Assembly (NCBI GenBank): GCA_026416715.1
Contig: JAOAEQ010000002.1
Location: 34,255-98,254 of the forward strand
DNA: 64,000 nt
Direction: 5' to 3'
Source of the DNA: a bacterium
GTDB lineage: Bacteria; UBP4; UBA4092; JAOAEQ01
Every line of letters starts with the position of its first letter. The first letter of the stretch is position 1. The notes beneath the pieces are model-generated. The model was not told the origin of the DNA, searched no databases, and saw nothing but the letters and a program-made list of their open reading frames with translations. Made by a program: the position numbers and the translations under genes. This document shows positions 1 through 9,879 of this stretch, in pieces.

Positions 1-163
1 ATGCAGCGGCAATTTGTTCCATTTTTTTAAGGGTGTTCGGAACATTAGCTATGACCGGGAATATCGAAATTTCTTTCTGAATGAGTTTTTTTAGGTCTAA
101 TGTAATCCAGTGGATTACTACCGGACCCGCAAGTGATTGAATAGTTTTCTGCGCTAATTTCAT
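1..163 (-). CDS. Hypothetical protein, N-terminal part (cut by window edge)
   Basis: An open reading frame runs from an ATG at 163 down to base 1 on the minus strand without a stop, giving 54 codons that start MKLAQKTIQSLAGPVV. The residues show a plausible mix (hydrophobic VVIHWITLD, then a basic helix), but I do not recognise a family. It lies downstream of the three-gene sugar-nucleotide group on the same strand, with a gap of about 165 bases, so it may belong to that transcription unit. No strong ribosome binding site precedes the ATG. The call as coding is tentative because only the start is visible. Confidence 0.45.
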   Translation of the reverse strand, partial: MKLAQKTIQSLAGPVVIHWITLDLKKLIQKEISIFPVIANVPNTLKKMEQIAAA

Positions 164-329
164 GTACTCAACTTAATCGTACCGTTAAGGTTATGGAAAC
201 GATTTGTTTTATCGATTGCGTTCCGCGGCTATGGTTAAATACTCAATCGGCTACCGATGATGAATCCTGATACATAACTGGATATTATTTAACGTATTTA
301 CTGCACGAATCCACTCATTTAACGATTGA

Positions 330-1946
330 TTAGAAGCAAACTAAACCTGCACCCGAAACAGAAATACACCGTTCTGCTCCTAATGGCAACGCCCGCGGGG
401 TATAATATTCTTGCTGTAATACGTTCAATACTCGGTCAACTTGGTTCTTTTCCACAAGGACAAGAACACAGCCACCCAGCCCAGCTCCGGTTAATCCAGC
501 GCCAACCACACCTGGGATACGTCGCGCGATATCAACCAATAAATCTAACTCCGCACAACTACACCGGTATCCACCGCTCTGCCGATAGAGTTGCGCTCGT
601 TCTATCCGTTCGGGTTCGTTACTTTCCAAATCGGAGATGAGCTGTTCCAACTGCGCTACAGTAGTATGATTATTGTACGGTCGACAATTCTTTTCAGAAT
701 CGTATTCGACTACACGGTCACCGTCATGGGAAATACTCATTAATTTCCCAAATCCCACCATATCATTGTTCGCTAAAAAATCTACACAAATTTTCCCACG
801 TTCACATTCAGCTAACCCAAATAATATGATATCTCGAACCCGATATCCGGTTGCCGGTTCATCGTGCGTACAAAATAATTCATCTAAATGCTCTTTGTGT
901 TCCGACAATTGCGCATATGCTTCTGCTCGAGTCATGGTTTCGGGTAGTGATTTAAGCATTCGATAAATTGTTGATTCAGATACACCGAGATGATGCGCAT
1001 TTATATCCCGGAGATGTTCTAATTTTGCCGCAAACTCCGGATAATTCTTTTTAATGAGCAGAAATCCGAGTTCATACCCCGCGATCCGCGAATTGAACAT
1101 ATCCTTAACATCTTTCGATTTACTTGCCGGTTTAAATGAATTACAGATTACAATTTCATATCCGCTAGGAAAAGGATAATATTGAACCTGTAATGGATAG
1201 AACTGGATATGCGCTATCTGATTTCTTTTCCCAAGCAGCATCGCCGCATGGTCTCCAGCGCCACCACGGGTACCGACATACCATTCCGCTTGACCACAAA
1301 GTTCAACGAGGGTTGTAGGGTCTATTCGTTCGTTATTTAATCCTAGCGTAACAAGCGTAGCAGCAACAACTAACGCCGAAGATGAACTCAATCCTGCGGC
1401 AAATGGTATACTACCATTGACGAATAAATTCATTCCGGTTAATGGTTTATTTGGAAATTCGGATTGCACGCGTAAAACCGCAGCTTTAATATAATTTGAC
1501 CAATCGCCCTGTGTCTCTGTTACCGCACGAACTACTTCTTCCGCAGAGATATATTCCAACCAATTCTGCCAATTCCCTTTTTGTTTCTCCGAATGAATTG
1601 AAAAAGTACGCGCTGGAAATAATGCTGAACGTAGATTGTGGATGTGCACTATATCATCGGATCGTGCAGAACCCGCAATAAGAATTTCGCGATAATGGGT
1701 TAAATAATTGACATACCCGCCACGATGCTCAATATGTACCCCTTTGAGATTTATCCGCGATGGACTGCGACTAACAATAACCTCGGATTGAACACCAAAT
1801 TGGTCTCTGAATGCGGTTAAAAGGGTTAAATATGCTTGTCTTCGTTCCTGGATTAATTCTAAAGAATCTCCGTACATTAATGCAAACTGTTCTTGCGTTT
1901 TTTGGTCAAACCGAATTAGTTTATCAATCCATTGGTCTACATTCAT
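330..1946 (-). CDS. GHMP-family sugar kinase, galactokinase-like
   Basis: 538-residue kinase of the GHMP superfamily, predicted to phosphorylate a sugar at C1 using ATP. Three GHMP motifs are visible: a galactokinase-type signature at 69-77 (GVHIEHRGG, where galactokinases usually have GEHxDY), the ATP loop PFAAGLSSSSA at 181-191, and a C-terminal glycine-rich GLTGAGLGGCV stretch near residue 495. A putative catalytic Asp lies in RGGAGDHAAM (228-236). The protein is longer than typical GalK (about 380-400 residues), with an extra N-terminal helix of some 50 residues. It follows the nucleotidyltransferase gene by 13 bases, so kinase plus pyrophosphorylase probably make an NDP-sugar from a free sugar. 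The substrate (galactose, arabinose or a uronic acid) cannot be told from sequence alone. Confidence 0.8.
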   Translation of the reverse strand: MNVDQWIDKLIRFDQKTQEQFALMYGDSLELIQERRQAYLTLLTAFRDQFGVQSEVIVSRSPSRINLKGVHIEHRGGYVNYLTHYREILIAGSARSDDIVHIHNLRSALFPARTFSIHSEKQKGNWQNWLEYISAEEVVRAVTETQGDWSNYIKAAVLRVQSEFPNKPLTGMNLFVNGSIPFAAGLSSSSALVVAATLVTLGLNNERIDPTTLVELCGQAEWYVGTRGGAGDHAAMLLGKRNQIAHIQFYPLQVQYYPFPSGYEIVICNSFKPASKSKDVKDMFNSRIAGYELGFLLIKKNYPEFAAKLEHLRDINAHHLGVSESTIYRMLKSLPETMTRAEAYAQLSEHKEHLDELFCTHDEPATGYRVRDIILFGLAECERGKICVDFLANNDMVGFGKLMSISHDGDRVVEYDSEKNCRPYNNHTTVAQLEQLISDLESNEPERIERAQLYRQSGGYRCSCAELDLLVDIARRIPGVVGAGLTGAGLGGCVLVLVEKNQVDRVLNVLQQEYYTPRALPLGAERCISVSGAGLVCF

Positions 1947-1959
1947 ATATTTGATGCAG

Positions 1960-3555
1960 TTATAAAATCTCTTTACTTACATTATCAATAAGTATCTTAT
2001 TTTCAATTACCTGGTTTCGTTCAATCCGGCTGTTCTCTATGTAACTATTCAAAATCGTCGCCCAGGGTGCAATATCAATCCTACCCTTCAACCCAATTAT
2101 ACCGTTAAGCACTACGTGGGGTCCAATATAAAATGATGGAATGGTTTTTGGGGGGATTTCAAGAATCGCGGACCAATCGTGTTCCCGGAGCAGGTGTATA
2201 TACTGTTCGCAAAATTCTTTCGCTCCACCAACGAGTTTAACTCGGTGCGCTAAATTGGTTAAGAAAAAAGCAATCTCTGGGTCAACATAAATCTCGGTAT
2301 TTGGCATAACCGTGACTGCAAACACTTGCTCTAAAACTTCAAATTCAGGTTCTCCGAGAAGTTTTGAGGTTCGGAAATCGTTACGTAGGTAAGACATCAG
2401 AGTTGACGGTCTTTGCGGGAAACTTTGCATTCGATCTTGAGCGTAGTGGCGTAAATCGGTCCGCGTATCGAATCCCATAGCAGTTTTTCTCGGAAGTGAA
2501 AATATTCCGACTGATTTATTCTGGGATTTCAGTTCCATAGCAAGTTCTGGCAAATAGTATTCATTTTTTTTATGCCGCCGTAAAACATAGGTTCCCACTG
2601 GATTTGGTGCTATTTTCCGACTTTCGAAAATAGACAATAACTCTGATTTTGTATATAGTTTCCCACGAATACTAACCTCTTGAGATGGCGATAAAGCATT
2701 TATATCCGGATTCGGAACCACTCCAATCTCTCGACCATATTCATCTCGAATTACACGCGCATAATTCGGCGCATCGATATCTCGAATGGTGTTCAGAAAA
2801 ACCTCACGATTTATGACTTCAAGAAGCACGTTCCGTTCTTTAATCTGATGTAAGTATTCTTTTGATAATGGTTCGGGGATGCCTGGGAACGAAATCGTCC
2901 CAGAACGTTCTTCTGGAGTTCGTCCAATTTCCGATTGTTCAACGACGGCAATAAATTCACCTGTCTGCGGTTCTCGAACAATTCGTCCGTAATTAAAGGG
3001 GTCTTCCTCAATAACCGATGCGATGGTCATTTCATATCCCATGCGGATGTGAAACAACACCATCTCTTTCAATAGTTCCGCTGGTATCGTTGGAATATCC
3101 GAAGCAAGGATAAGAATATATTGATATTCCGGATGATTCAAGAGAAACTCTTTTGCTTCCCGCGCGACCACCGTTGCACCGGTTCCATCATCTAATCCAT
3201 CGGCATTGCTATAATAGTGTCTAACGGTTGGAATTCGTTTTTCAATAAGCGCAACTACATCAGCATGGAGTTTATATCGAATCTTTTCATAGTCTGTTTG
3301 GCACTGGTCTTTCGGTTTGGGTCGATGGCCGACCCGAACTAAAATCTGTTCAGCAACTTGTCCATTTAATAAGGTATCAAATATTAGGTCGAGAAACGGT
3401 TTCCCGGTTGATAGTTCTCGCGTCGCTGGTTTGGCTAACGCATCGAGAAACGGGTCGCCTATCGTCCATAACGGAGTCATGCGTGAACCCAATCCCGCTG
3501 CGGGTATCACCGCTAGAACCCGTTTTACTAATCTTAACTGAGCATATTCATCCAT
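1960..3555 (-). CDS. Sugar-1-phosphate nucleotidyltransferase
   Basis: 531-residue nucleotidyltransferase. The N-terminal Rossmann-like domain carries the nucleotide loop AAGLGSRM at 19-26 and a LASDIPTIP segment typical of the metal-binding Asp region. The last 60 or so residues are rich in I/V-G turns and look like a short left-handed beta-helix tail (IGPHVVLNGIIGLKG). The likely reaction is NTP plus sugar 1-phosphate to NDP-sugar plus pyrophosphate. It sits directly upstream of the GHMP sugar kinase and about 180 bases downstream of the nucleotide-sugar dehydrogenase, all on the minus strand. This fits a salvage route of free sugar to sugar-1-P to NDP-sugar, with oxidation to a uronate by the neighbour. 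The nucleotide and sugar are not determined. Confidence 0.75.
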   Translation of the reverse strand: MDEYAQLRLVKRVLAVIPAAGLGSRMTPLWTIGDPFLDALAKPATRELSTGKPFLDLIFDTLLNGQVAEQILVRVGHRPKPKDQCQTDYEKIRYKLHADVVALIEKRIPTVRHYYSNADGLDDGTGATVVAREAKEFLLNHPEYQYILILASDIPTIPAELLKEMVLFHIRMGYEMTIASVIEEDPFNYGRIVREPQTGEFIAVVEQSEIGRTPEERSGTISFPGIPEPLSKEYLHQIKERNVLLEVINREVFLNTIRDIDAPNYARVIRDEYGREIGVVPNPDINALSPSQEVSIRGKLYTKSELLSIFESRKIAPNPVGTYVLRRHKKNEYYLPELAMELKSQNKSVGIFSLPRKTAMGFDTRTDLRHYAQDRMQSFPQRPSTLMSYLRNDFRTSKLLGEPEFEVLEQVFAVTVMPNTEIYVDPEIAFFLTNLAHRVKLVGGAKEFCEQYIHLLREHDWSAILEIPPKTIPSFYIGPHVVLNGIIGLKGRIDIAPWATILNSYIENSRIERNQVIENKILIDNVSKEIL

Positions 3556-3734
3556 CTTAAAAGAAAAAACTCAAAATTGGAAAATCAAAATGCAAAAACT
3601 ACCGAATAACTAAAGAAAAACGATGAAACAAAGAAACAAAAATTAATGATTTATGAGTTTTCTGTTCTTTAGTTCTTCCGTTTTTTCGTGTATGGTTGAG
3701 TTGATATTAGGAATATACCGTTTTCCTTTTGTCG

Positions 3735-5384
3735 CTAAATATGTCCGTGATGCATCTTTTTCACTACACAACCTCGTTTAAGGAATACCGCTATCTTATC
3801 ATCACTTAAGGTTCCGCAATCTATGATTACTAACGAACGTGCTGATTTCCCGGTTGCTTTAATAACCGTATCCGGATTTATTTCGCGATACTCTTGATGT
3901 GGCACAACGAATAATATCACATCGGCTCCCTGTAACACCAATTGGGTATTCGCTGAAACGGTTAGTTTTTTCAACGGCGCTTGATTTTTAAAATGGTTGG
4001 CCATAGAGTATGGATTTCTATCTTGGTCCCGGAGTTCGTCAAGACTTTTAACGTATGGGTCACCAACTGCTATCTTAGCGCCTAATTCTTGCAAACGGCG
4101 AACGATAGATTCATACGATGCATAGCGCGTATCGCCAACATCTTCCCGATATGCGGCACCAAGTACGGCAACTTTACTTCCTTTAATTCTCTTCCCAATG
4201 CTTTTTAACGCAATCTGCGCTAAATCGACCATTCGTAATGCACTGGTATCATTGATATCAACGATAAGCGAAATTAACCGCAACCAAGCGTTAAGTTTTT
4301 CTCGCTGTTTTCTATCGAGTCGGGAAACAAACGCTGGGATATTTCGCGCTGACCACATCAGAAATACCGCATCTTTCGGCAAACAGTATCCGCCGGTACT
4401 TGGAGTGGCGGGAACAATCAAATCCCGATGCGTTGGTCGTTTCGTAATCGCATCTTTTACCGCAGTTAAATTTACTCCCATAATTTCAGCTAAAAATCCG
4501 CCTACCCGAGCGAAAGCTAACAAACTCGCACGATAACTATTCTCAAAACATTTCGCAAACTCTGACATCGTTGTCGTCGGTAACTGGGTTAATTCCGCTT
4601 TCGGTCCAGTTAATACTTCGCTCAAAAATTTTCCGGCTAATTCTGCACTTATTTGATTAATTCCCGAATATACCCGCGGGAAATTTACAATCGAATCCCA
4701 ATAATCCTTTCCCGGCATAACCCGTTCATACGAATGCGCTAACCGAACCGGATGTTTGTTTAGATTAATTCCGCGTCGGATAAATTCCTTTTCTAAAATT
4801 GGTTTAGCAATATACTCACAAAATCCCGGCGGTACCGTGGTTTCAATTAAAACTAACGTTTCTGGTTTAATATATTTTCCTATTGTACGAATCGCTTCTT
4901 TACATGCATCAATTTCAACGGTTGCAGAGTCAGCGTTACCGAATTCTGGCTTAACGACATCACATTGCACGTCCACGACCACAATATCAGCTAATGCTAA
5001 GACTTCATCGACCCATGTAGCAATATAAGTTTTCTTTTTGAGAACAGTTCGTGCAATCCCTTCCGCAACGTTCGGGTCTTCTGAAGCGATAGGCGAAATT
5101 CCGGCATTCAACATCGGAATCTTCCAGAACGACCTGCGGGATGGACGTTGTAATCCAACAACAAATTTATTTTTAGCATCAGCAATGATCGCTGCCATAA
5201 CCGCACCTACAAATCCCTGTCCTTGCACAACAACAATCTCGGCATCGCGCTGTTTCGCCTCATGGATTTTCTGTTTAACTCGTTCTAATTCCACATCTGT
5301 TTGTGATTTATCCGGTAAGGGATACCTTGTTCCATCAGGTGCAATAGATACATTTTCTATATTTACGATTTTTTTCCTTTCCAT
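3735..5384 (-). CDS. UDP-glucose/GDP-mannose dehydrogenase family protein
   Basis: 549-residue nucleotide-sugar dehydrogenase, an NAD-dependent four-electron oxidase making NDP-uronic acids. The NAD loop GQGFVG is at 55-60, preceded by an unusual extension of about 45 residues. The catalytic cysteine is Cys334 in STGGYCLPKDAV, the hallmark of the family. The conserved ETTVPPG stretch is at 181-187 and the C-terminal UDP-binding domain begins near 400 (KVAVLGAAYREDVGDTR). It is longer than typical UGD/WecC (420-450) because of the N-terminal extension and inserts. It heads the minus-strand sugar-nucleotide group, and the product probably supplies an acidic sugar for surface polysaccharide. UDP-glucose 6-dehydrogenase versus ManNAc-type cannot be decided. 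Confidence 0.85.
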   Translation of the reverse strand: MERKKIVNIENVSIAPDGTRYPLPDKSQTDVELERVKQKIHEAKQRDAEIVVVQGQGFVGAVMAAIIADAKNKFVVGLQRPSRRSFWKIPMLNAGISPIASEDPNVAEGIARTVLKKKTYIATWVDEVLALADIVVVDVQCDVVKPEFGNADSATVEIDACKEAIRTIGKYIKPETLVLIETTVPPGFCEYIAKPILEKEFIRRGINLNKHPVRLAHSYERVMPGKDYWDSIVNFPRVYSGINQISAELAGKFLSEVLTGPKAELTQLPTTTMSEFAKCFENSYRASLLAFARVGGFLAEIMGVNLTAVKDAITKRPTHRDLIVPATPSTGGYCLPKDAVFLMWSARNIPAFVSRLDRKQREKLNAWLRLISLIVDINDTSALRMVDLAQIALKSIGKRIKGSKVAVLGAAYREDVGDTRYASYESIVRRLQELGAKIAVGDPYVKSLDELRDQDRNPYSMANHFKNQAPLKKLTVSANTQLVLQGADVILFVVPHQEYREINPDTVIKATGKSARSLVIIDCGTLSDDKIAVFLKRGCVVKKMHHGHI

Positions 5385-5472
5385 AATGCAATCTTATAAT
5401 CCTTTCCGCTGAATTCACCCTCGCATGAACGAGAACGTGAATTAACAATAATAATTATTATTCATAATAAAA

Positions 5473-5493
5473 GCGCTTACCTATGATAAGCGC
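5473..5493 (-). terminator. Rho-independent terminator (minus strand)
   Basis: GCGCTTA and TAAGCGC form a perfect 7-bp stem around a 7-base loop. Read on the minus strand, the stem is followed by TTTTATTA. It lies downstream of the secreted-protein gene ending at 5621 and upstream of the dehydrogenase gene, so it separates the two minus-strand units. Confidence 0.65.
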
Positions 5494-5573
5494 CTTATCG
5501 TCCAAGATAAAACCAGTAGATAAATATGTCTCAATATTTTATTCGAATCTATTAAGTTAGAATTACAAAATTT

Positions 5574-5608
5574 GCGGGGAGTCGACGATTATCTCTTGTG
5601 CTCCCCGC
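5574..5608 (-). terminator. Probable terminator hairpin after the secreted-protein gene
   Basis: GCGGGGAG (5574-5581) pairs perfectly with CTCCCCGC (5601-5608) across a 19-base loop, 13 bases past the stop codon of the gene on the minus strand. The tail on the minus strand is AAATTTTGT, a weak T tract. A second hairpin at 5473-5493 acts as a back-up, so this pair looks like tandem termination. Confidence 0.5.
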
Positions 5609-5620
5609 TGAATATATCTT

Positions 5621-6976
5621 TTATTCTTCTAATCGGACTCGATTGAATTCTGGAGTATCCGGATATAATGGCGCTACGGTCGGCACGACATTAATCGTTA
5701 CTTCAGCATATAACCCATTGGCATCAGTACACCGCACTACACAACTCCCAACTCCAGTCGAGATAAACGTTACACTATCCCCACTGACCGCACTCAATGT
5801 TCCCGGACTCCCTGATATCGTGTTGATTGACCAAGTATACGGTTTAGTTCCTAAACTTGCAGTCAGCTCACGATTGATTCCGATACTAATAGTGAGCGAA
5901 CCGGAAGGTACTAACTGTGGTAATTCCGGCGCATAAATATGGAGTTTACTCGCAACGAAATCGATGGCAATAAGTCGCTTATTATTTCCACTACCAATGG
6001 TGCACGACCCTGAACACCAGCCGGTGGGTCCAACCGTGCTATCTGCGGTTAACCGTTGTGTTTCCACGCCACTATCTAAATCATAGACACTGATAAAATA
6101 TCGTTCCGGAACCGCTGAACTCACCGAAGCAAACGTCTGCCGATATTCCCCATCAAATCCTAGCTGGAGCCGTACTCCATACATTGAATTATAGTTCATC
6201 AGTACCGAATCGATTGCATACCCTGTTAAATCCGAGGGAGTTCCGCCTGACCAACGTTCTAACAATCCGATAGAATTAAGGGTTAAGAAATTATTATTCG
6301 CTGCATCATACGTCAGACCGCGAATAAACCGGATTGAACCGCCTGAAGTTGATGCGCCATACGACGTATCGATCCCAATCCCTGTTGCCGCATCTATTCC
6401 GACTAACCGGCTGGTATACTGAACGTTCGGATTCGGACTTATTCCACTCAGGACTATTTTATTCGACGCTGGAACGTAACATAACCCACCAGCTCGGAAC
6501 GATAATCCATCCATCACCGGTGGACTCACTTTCCCGTTAGTCCCGAAACTGGTCACCACATTCCCATCTTTATCATATTTGCAGATAGCCGTTTCACCAC
6601 CAAACGCACCAATGTCGTAATAGTAGGAAAAATATACATTATCCGCAGTATCGCAGGTGAGCCCATAGTATTGGTTCCAAACCGAAATATCACTCACGGT
6701 ATGTAAAATCGATGCAGCGCGTGTCCCCGGGTCTAACACATTCACCAGCTTGTAGATATGAATATCGCCACGACCTGCCTGGTTCTGATAGGTACCGTAA
6801 TACACCACCCCACGAGAATCAGCAGCAACCCGAATTAACCGTTCTGTTGGACTTAATGCTAAACCGTTAGAAGTATCTATCGCCCCTTGATATACCCATT
6901 TGACACTTTTCGCTTGACTATTTACCGCTAACAATATCAAGCTTACCATGATACCTACAATTAAGTTTTTTTTCAT
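5621..6976 (-). CDS. Secreted protein with putative beta-propeller and Ig-like C-terminal domain
   Basis: 451 residues. A clear Sec signal peptide (MKKNLIVGIMVSLILLAVNSQAKS, cleavage after about residue 22) points to export. The middle (about 25-350) has repeated segments such as GLTCDTADNVYFSYYYD, GLTYDAANNNFLTL and GIDAATG, which read like blades of a beta-propeller, but the repeat is too degenerate to name. Residues from about 355 on (LTISIGINRELTASLGTKPYTWSI) look like an Ig-like fold repeat found in bacterial surface proteins. The start is supported by AAAGGGGGTG just upstream. It stands alone, with a long AT-rich upstream region and two terminators downstream. Function is unknown; a cell-surface or extracellular role is inferred. 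Confidence 0.7.
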   Translation of the reverse strand: MKKNLIVGIMVSLILLAVNSQAKSVKWVYQGAIDTSNGLALSPTERLIRVAADSRGVVYYGTYQNQAGRGDIHIYKLVNVLDPGTRAASILHTVSDISVWNQYYGLTCDTADNVYFSYYYDIGAFGGETAICKYDKDGNVVTSFGTNGKVSPPVMDGLSFRAGGLCYVPASNKIVLSGISPNPNVQYTSRLVGIDAATGIGIDTSYGASTSGGSIRFIRGLTYDAANNNFLTLNSIGLLERWSGGTPSDLTGYAIDSVLMNYNSMYGVRLQLGFDGEYRQTFASVSSAVPERYFISVYDLDSGVETQRLTADSTVGPTGWCSGSCTIGSGNNKRLIAIDFVASKLHIYAPELPQLVPSGSLTISIGINRELTASLGTKPYTWSINTISGSPGTLSAVSGDSVTFISTGVGSCVVRCTDANGLYAEVTINVVPTVAPLYPDTPEFNRVRLEE

Positions 6977-7413
6977 TAATAATTCACCCCCTTTCTTTTA
7001 TGGTACGCTTATTTAAACTTAATACTCTTTCGTTTTTGATTTTATCTTGATTGATTATTTAGTGTCTATTCTATAATATGAAATGCAATTGATGTATCAA
7101 GCATTACTATTTCGACCCGGCTTTCCACCGAGGATATATTCCGATTTATCGGGTAATATTATGGAAAAGCATTAATCCCGTATCTGAGATAAACCCTGAG
7201 CGCAAGCTCAGTCGAGGTCGTTGACCCTCTGTATTTCAATGGGAACTAATATTGATATAATTAAATCGTAATAAATATCATAGCGTAAACTGGCAATATT
7301 GTCAATAATTTTCACAAAAATGTAAATTATTTATAAAATATTATAAATAGTAGTTTTAGTGTATAGTCAAACGTTTGAAATAAATAATTATTGCTTTATT
7401 TTACGTTATTAAT
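6977..7413. other. Intergenic region, 437 bases, no gene seen
   Basis: AT-rich spacer between two minus-strand genes. It holds the ribosome binding site of the secreted-protein gene, one copy of a degenerate 64-base element (7110-7173), and a small hairpin CTGAGC-GCAA-GCTCAG at 7196-7211 with a GNRA-type loop. No open frame of note was found. Confidence 0.6.
7110..7173 (+). repeat. Degenerate 64-base dispersed element, copy A
   Basis: This segment aligns without gaps to 21802-21865 over 64 bases, with 45 identities by eye. Shared words include TTTCGAC, TTCCG, TATCG and AAAGCATT. In both copies the GGC...TTT side can pair with the ...AAAGC end, partly through different bases. It looks like an old intergenic repeat, possibly structured. 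Confidence 0.45.
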
Positions 7414-9588
7414 TTACTCAATAACTATTAATTCGTAGGTCTCAAAATTATCGATCGTAAAGTTAACTCTATCCAGAACAATTTGAAACGGAATTTGCTG
7501 TTTTAAAGATAGCGAAAATATTTTTTTCGGCGGTGATATCCGGAGTGAAATAGCTATTTTTGGAATCGGGAAAACTCTATTGATTGGACGTTGCATATCC
7601 CCACTCATATTAATCAGGTGAATCAGTAATCGGTTAGGATGCGACTGTTTTCGAAGTTCGATTTCAACCGTTGGTGGTGCATCGGTTTCCAAAAATAATC
7701 TATTTCCATAAGCAAGTTTGATGCTATTAATCATCAATTGCAGATGTTCTGCAAGTTTCAAACGCATATATGCCTCTTCTACGAGATGCGGAAAATAAAT
7801 GAGTTTGCCATTGCCTGACAATATCATGGCGGGATATTCCGATTCCCCTTGAAGCGAACGATACAACTGTCCTACTGGATTCATAAATATTATCGGACTC
7901 GGCGTTTTCGAGGTCGGTTGAATCAGCAAACTATATCCCGGTCGTGGTAGCAATTGGTTTAACCTAAGCCCATCAGTTATTAATTCATTCGATTTAATTT
8001 TTAAATATTCTTCGCCAGCAGTCGGTGCTAATACCCGTTCTATTTTGTTTATGCCAAATAATTGCCATAACGGATTCTGCGGTCTTGGGTTTCCGGATTC
8101 ATCATATTGTCCAGTTTCATAGCTAGCAATAAGGCTTCCTCCTTTTGCCACATACTCCTGAATCTTAGCTATTTGGCCATCAGACAGACAAGCAGCGTTT
8201 GATAATATGAGCACGCGATATTTTTGTGCGGTAATTCGTTTGATATCATCGTCAAGAATAATATCAAAAGGGATATGACTCCGAAACATCGCTGTCATCC
8301 AACCTAGCATTGCGGTATTCATAATCTGGTCGCAGATTGATTTTCGTTTCGTCCAGTCAATTGTTTTTTCTGCGGTAACATCAGCCACTAATCCTTCTTC
8401 GCGACCGGTTCCAACATCGAGATACATATCCGTTAATTGCGATAGATAATAGGTGGTTGTTTGTCGGGACAGAAGCAGTGCAATATCAGCCGCGGATTCT
8501 GTTGCCGTATAATAAACTTCATTTTCTTCAATGAATCCATTCACTTCTTGTACCGGATGTAGCGCCGTTTCATAACCATATTCTAATGCCGGGCTGAATA
8601 CTGCAAACCACGGATTTGCACCGTTCGCTACAGTCTGCGCAATTGCAATTCGCATTTCTTCTTCCGGCAGTGGAATATAATGCCAAGAACCAAGACAATG
8701 ATGGTTAAAAACTACTGCTGGCTTTTTCCCTGCAGTTAAATATTTCGCTAACCCTGACCAGAAAAAGAGTGATACATCTGGAAAACCAGGATGGAAAAAT
8801 GCTTCTGCACCATTGAAATCCTGATACGGTCCAACTTTCTCCATATCCCGAGCAATGCGCCATGCGCCACCGAGCCAATTTCCCGCATTTAGAAAAATTA
8901 CTCCTAACGGATTGATTGCTTTAACGACTTGGCGGGCATCATAGAGGAAATCAGCTACTGATTGTTCACGAAACTCGATAAATTTTTTCCAATTCGGGTT
9001 AAACCAATCTTCCTGGGTAGGAATTTCAGTTTGTTCCTGCAACTCGAATTTACGCCTACACGCAGAACAATAACAGCAATTCGGGTAGATTACCGGTCCA
9101 TCAAGGAACACGCCATCAACTCCGGTTTTCATTGTTTCTTCAATCATCTCAAATGCCCAATCTCGCCATCCGGAATTAACGCAAAAGGTTGTTCCAGAAC
9201 CGTATAGCGGTCGATAGCGACCGTAAGGTGTCCCATCCGGTAGCAATTGTTCCCACTCTGGATGGTTAGCCGCAAACTCATAGCTAAACCAATGCATATT
9301 TAGATACGCAAGCACTCGGATTCCATATTTTTTCGCATAAGGTAAATATTCTCGCAGCCAATCGAACTCACCTAAAGCGGGATATTTTTCAAATTTAGGC
9401 GTGTTAAAACTCACGGTATACCCTAATCCGGGAGCGACTCCTAACGTGGCTACGAGCCATTCACAGTTGATATGCCATTGTTCTTTTTTTATTTTCGCTA
9501 ATGCATCTAAATCAATGGATTTAATTTGTTCAAATGCATCTAAATAGTCTAGCCGCATCATTCGCACTGGTTTTTCATACCATTCCAT
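7414..9588 (-). CDS. Putative glycoside hydrolase (GHL-type, beta-galactosidase-like)
   Basis: 724 residues. Residues 1-350 look like a TIM-barrel glycosidase: LAYLNMHWFSYEFAANHPEW, a DGVFLDGPVIYPNCCYCSACRRKF stretch (a possible catalytic Asp in FLDGP plus a CCYCSAC cluster) and FLNAGNWLGG. Residues about 440-640 resemble the flavodoxin/GATase-like domain that follows the barrel in beta-galactosidase-type enzymes (KYRVLILSNAACLSDGQIAKIQEYVAKGGSL). A small beta domain closes the protein. There is no signal peptide, so it is probably cytoplasmic. It is monocistronic on the minus strand and convergent with nothing. The family level (hypothetical GHL / GH42-related) is a moderately firm reading; the substrate is unknown. 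Confidence 0.7.
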   Translation of the reverse strand: MEWYEKPVRMMRLDYLDAFEQIKSIDLDALAKIKKEQWHINCEWLVATLGVAPGLGYTVSFNTPKFEKYPALGEFDWLREYLPYAKKYGIRVLAYLNMHWFSYEFAANHPEWEQLLPDGTPYGRYRPLYGSGTTFCVNSGWRDWAFEMIEETMKTGVDGVFLDGPVIYPNCCYCSACRRKFELQEQTEIPTQEDWFNPNWKKFIEFREQSVADFLYDARQVVKAINPLGVIFLNAGNWLGGAWRIARDMEKVGPYQDFNGAEAFFHPGFPDVSLFFWSGLAKYLTAGKKPAVVFNHHCLGSWHYIPLPEEEMRIAIAQTVANGANPWFAVFSPALEYGYETALHPVQEVNGFIEENEVYYTATESAADIALLLSRQTTTYYLSQLTDMYLDVGTGREEGLVADVTAEKTIDWTKRKSICDQIMNTAMLGWMTAMFRSHIPFDIILDDDIKRITAQKYRVLILSNAACLSDGQIAKIQEYVAKGGSLIASYETGQYDESGNPRPQNPLWQLFGINKIERVLAPTAGEEYLKIKSNELITDGLRLNQLLPRPGYSLLIQPTSKTPSPIIFMNPVGQLYRSLQGESEYPAMILSGNGKLIYFPHLVEEAYMRLKLAEHLQLMINSIKLAYGNRLFLETDAPPTVEIELRKQSHPNRLLIHLINMSGDMQRPINRVFPIPKIAISLRISPPKKIFSLSLKQQIPFQIVLDRVNFTIDNFETYELIVIE

Positions 9589-9751
9589 AATTTAATCTTC
9601 CTCACAAAAATGTTAGATTTCGATGCAAGTATTATAACATACTGTATCATTATGCAGCGCAATATACACAATGTGGAATAGTACGCTTGGATGCTAAACG
9701 TAATCATTATTGCCTGCTGCTCTAACTTCATTATCGAATAACGCTTCAAAA

Positions 9752-9799
9752 TTAAAATATTCAATATTCAGAATCTTAAAATATTCAATATTCAGAATC
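9752..9799. repeat. Perfect 24-base tandem duplication
   Basis: The 24-base unit TTAAAATATTCAATATTCAG plus AATC occurs twice head to tail (9752-9775 and 9776-9799) with no mismatch. It lies in the divergent spacer upstream of the lipoprotein promoter, so it is either a recent slippage product or a repeated protein-binding site. Confidence 0.8.
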
Positions 9800-9879
9800 A
9801 TGGTAAAAGTTAATAAAGGAACTAATATAACGAAAGTACCCAGAAAATACTTGACTTTAAGGAGCGTGAGATGTTTTCC

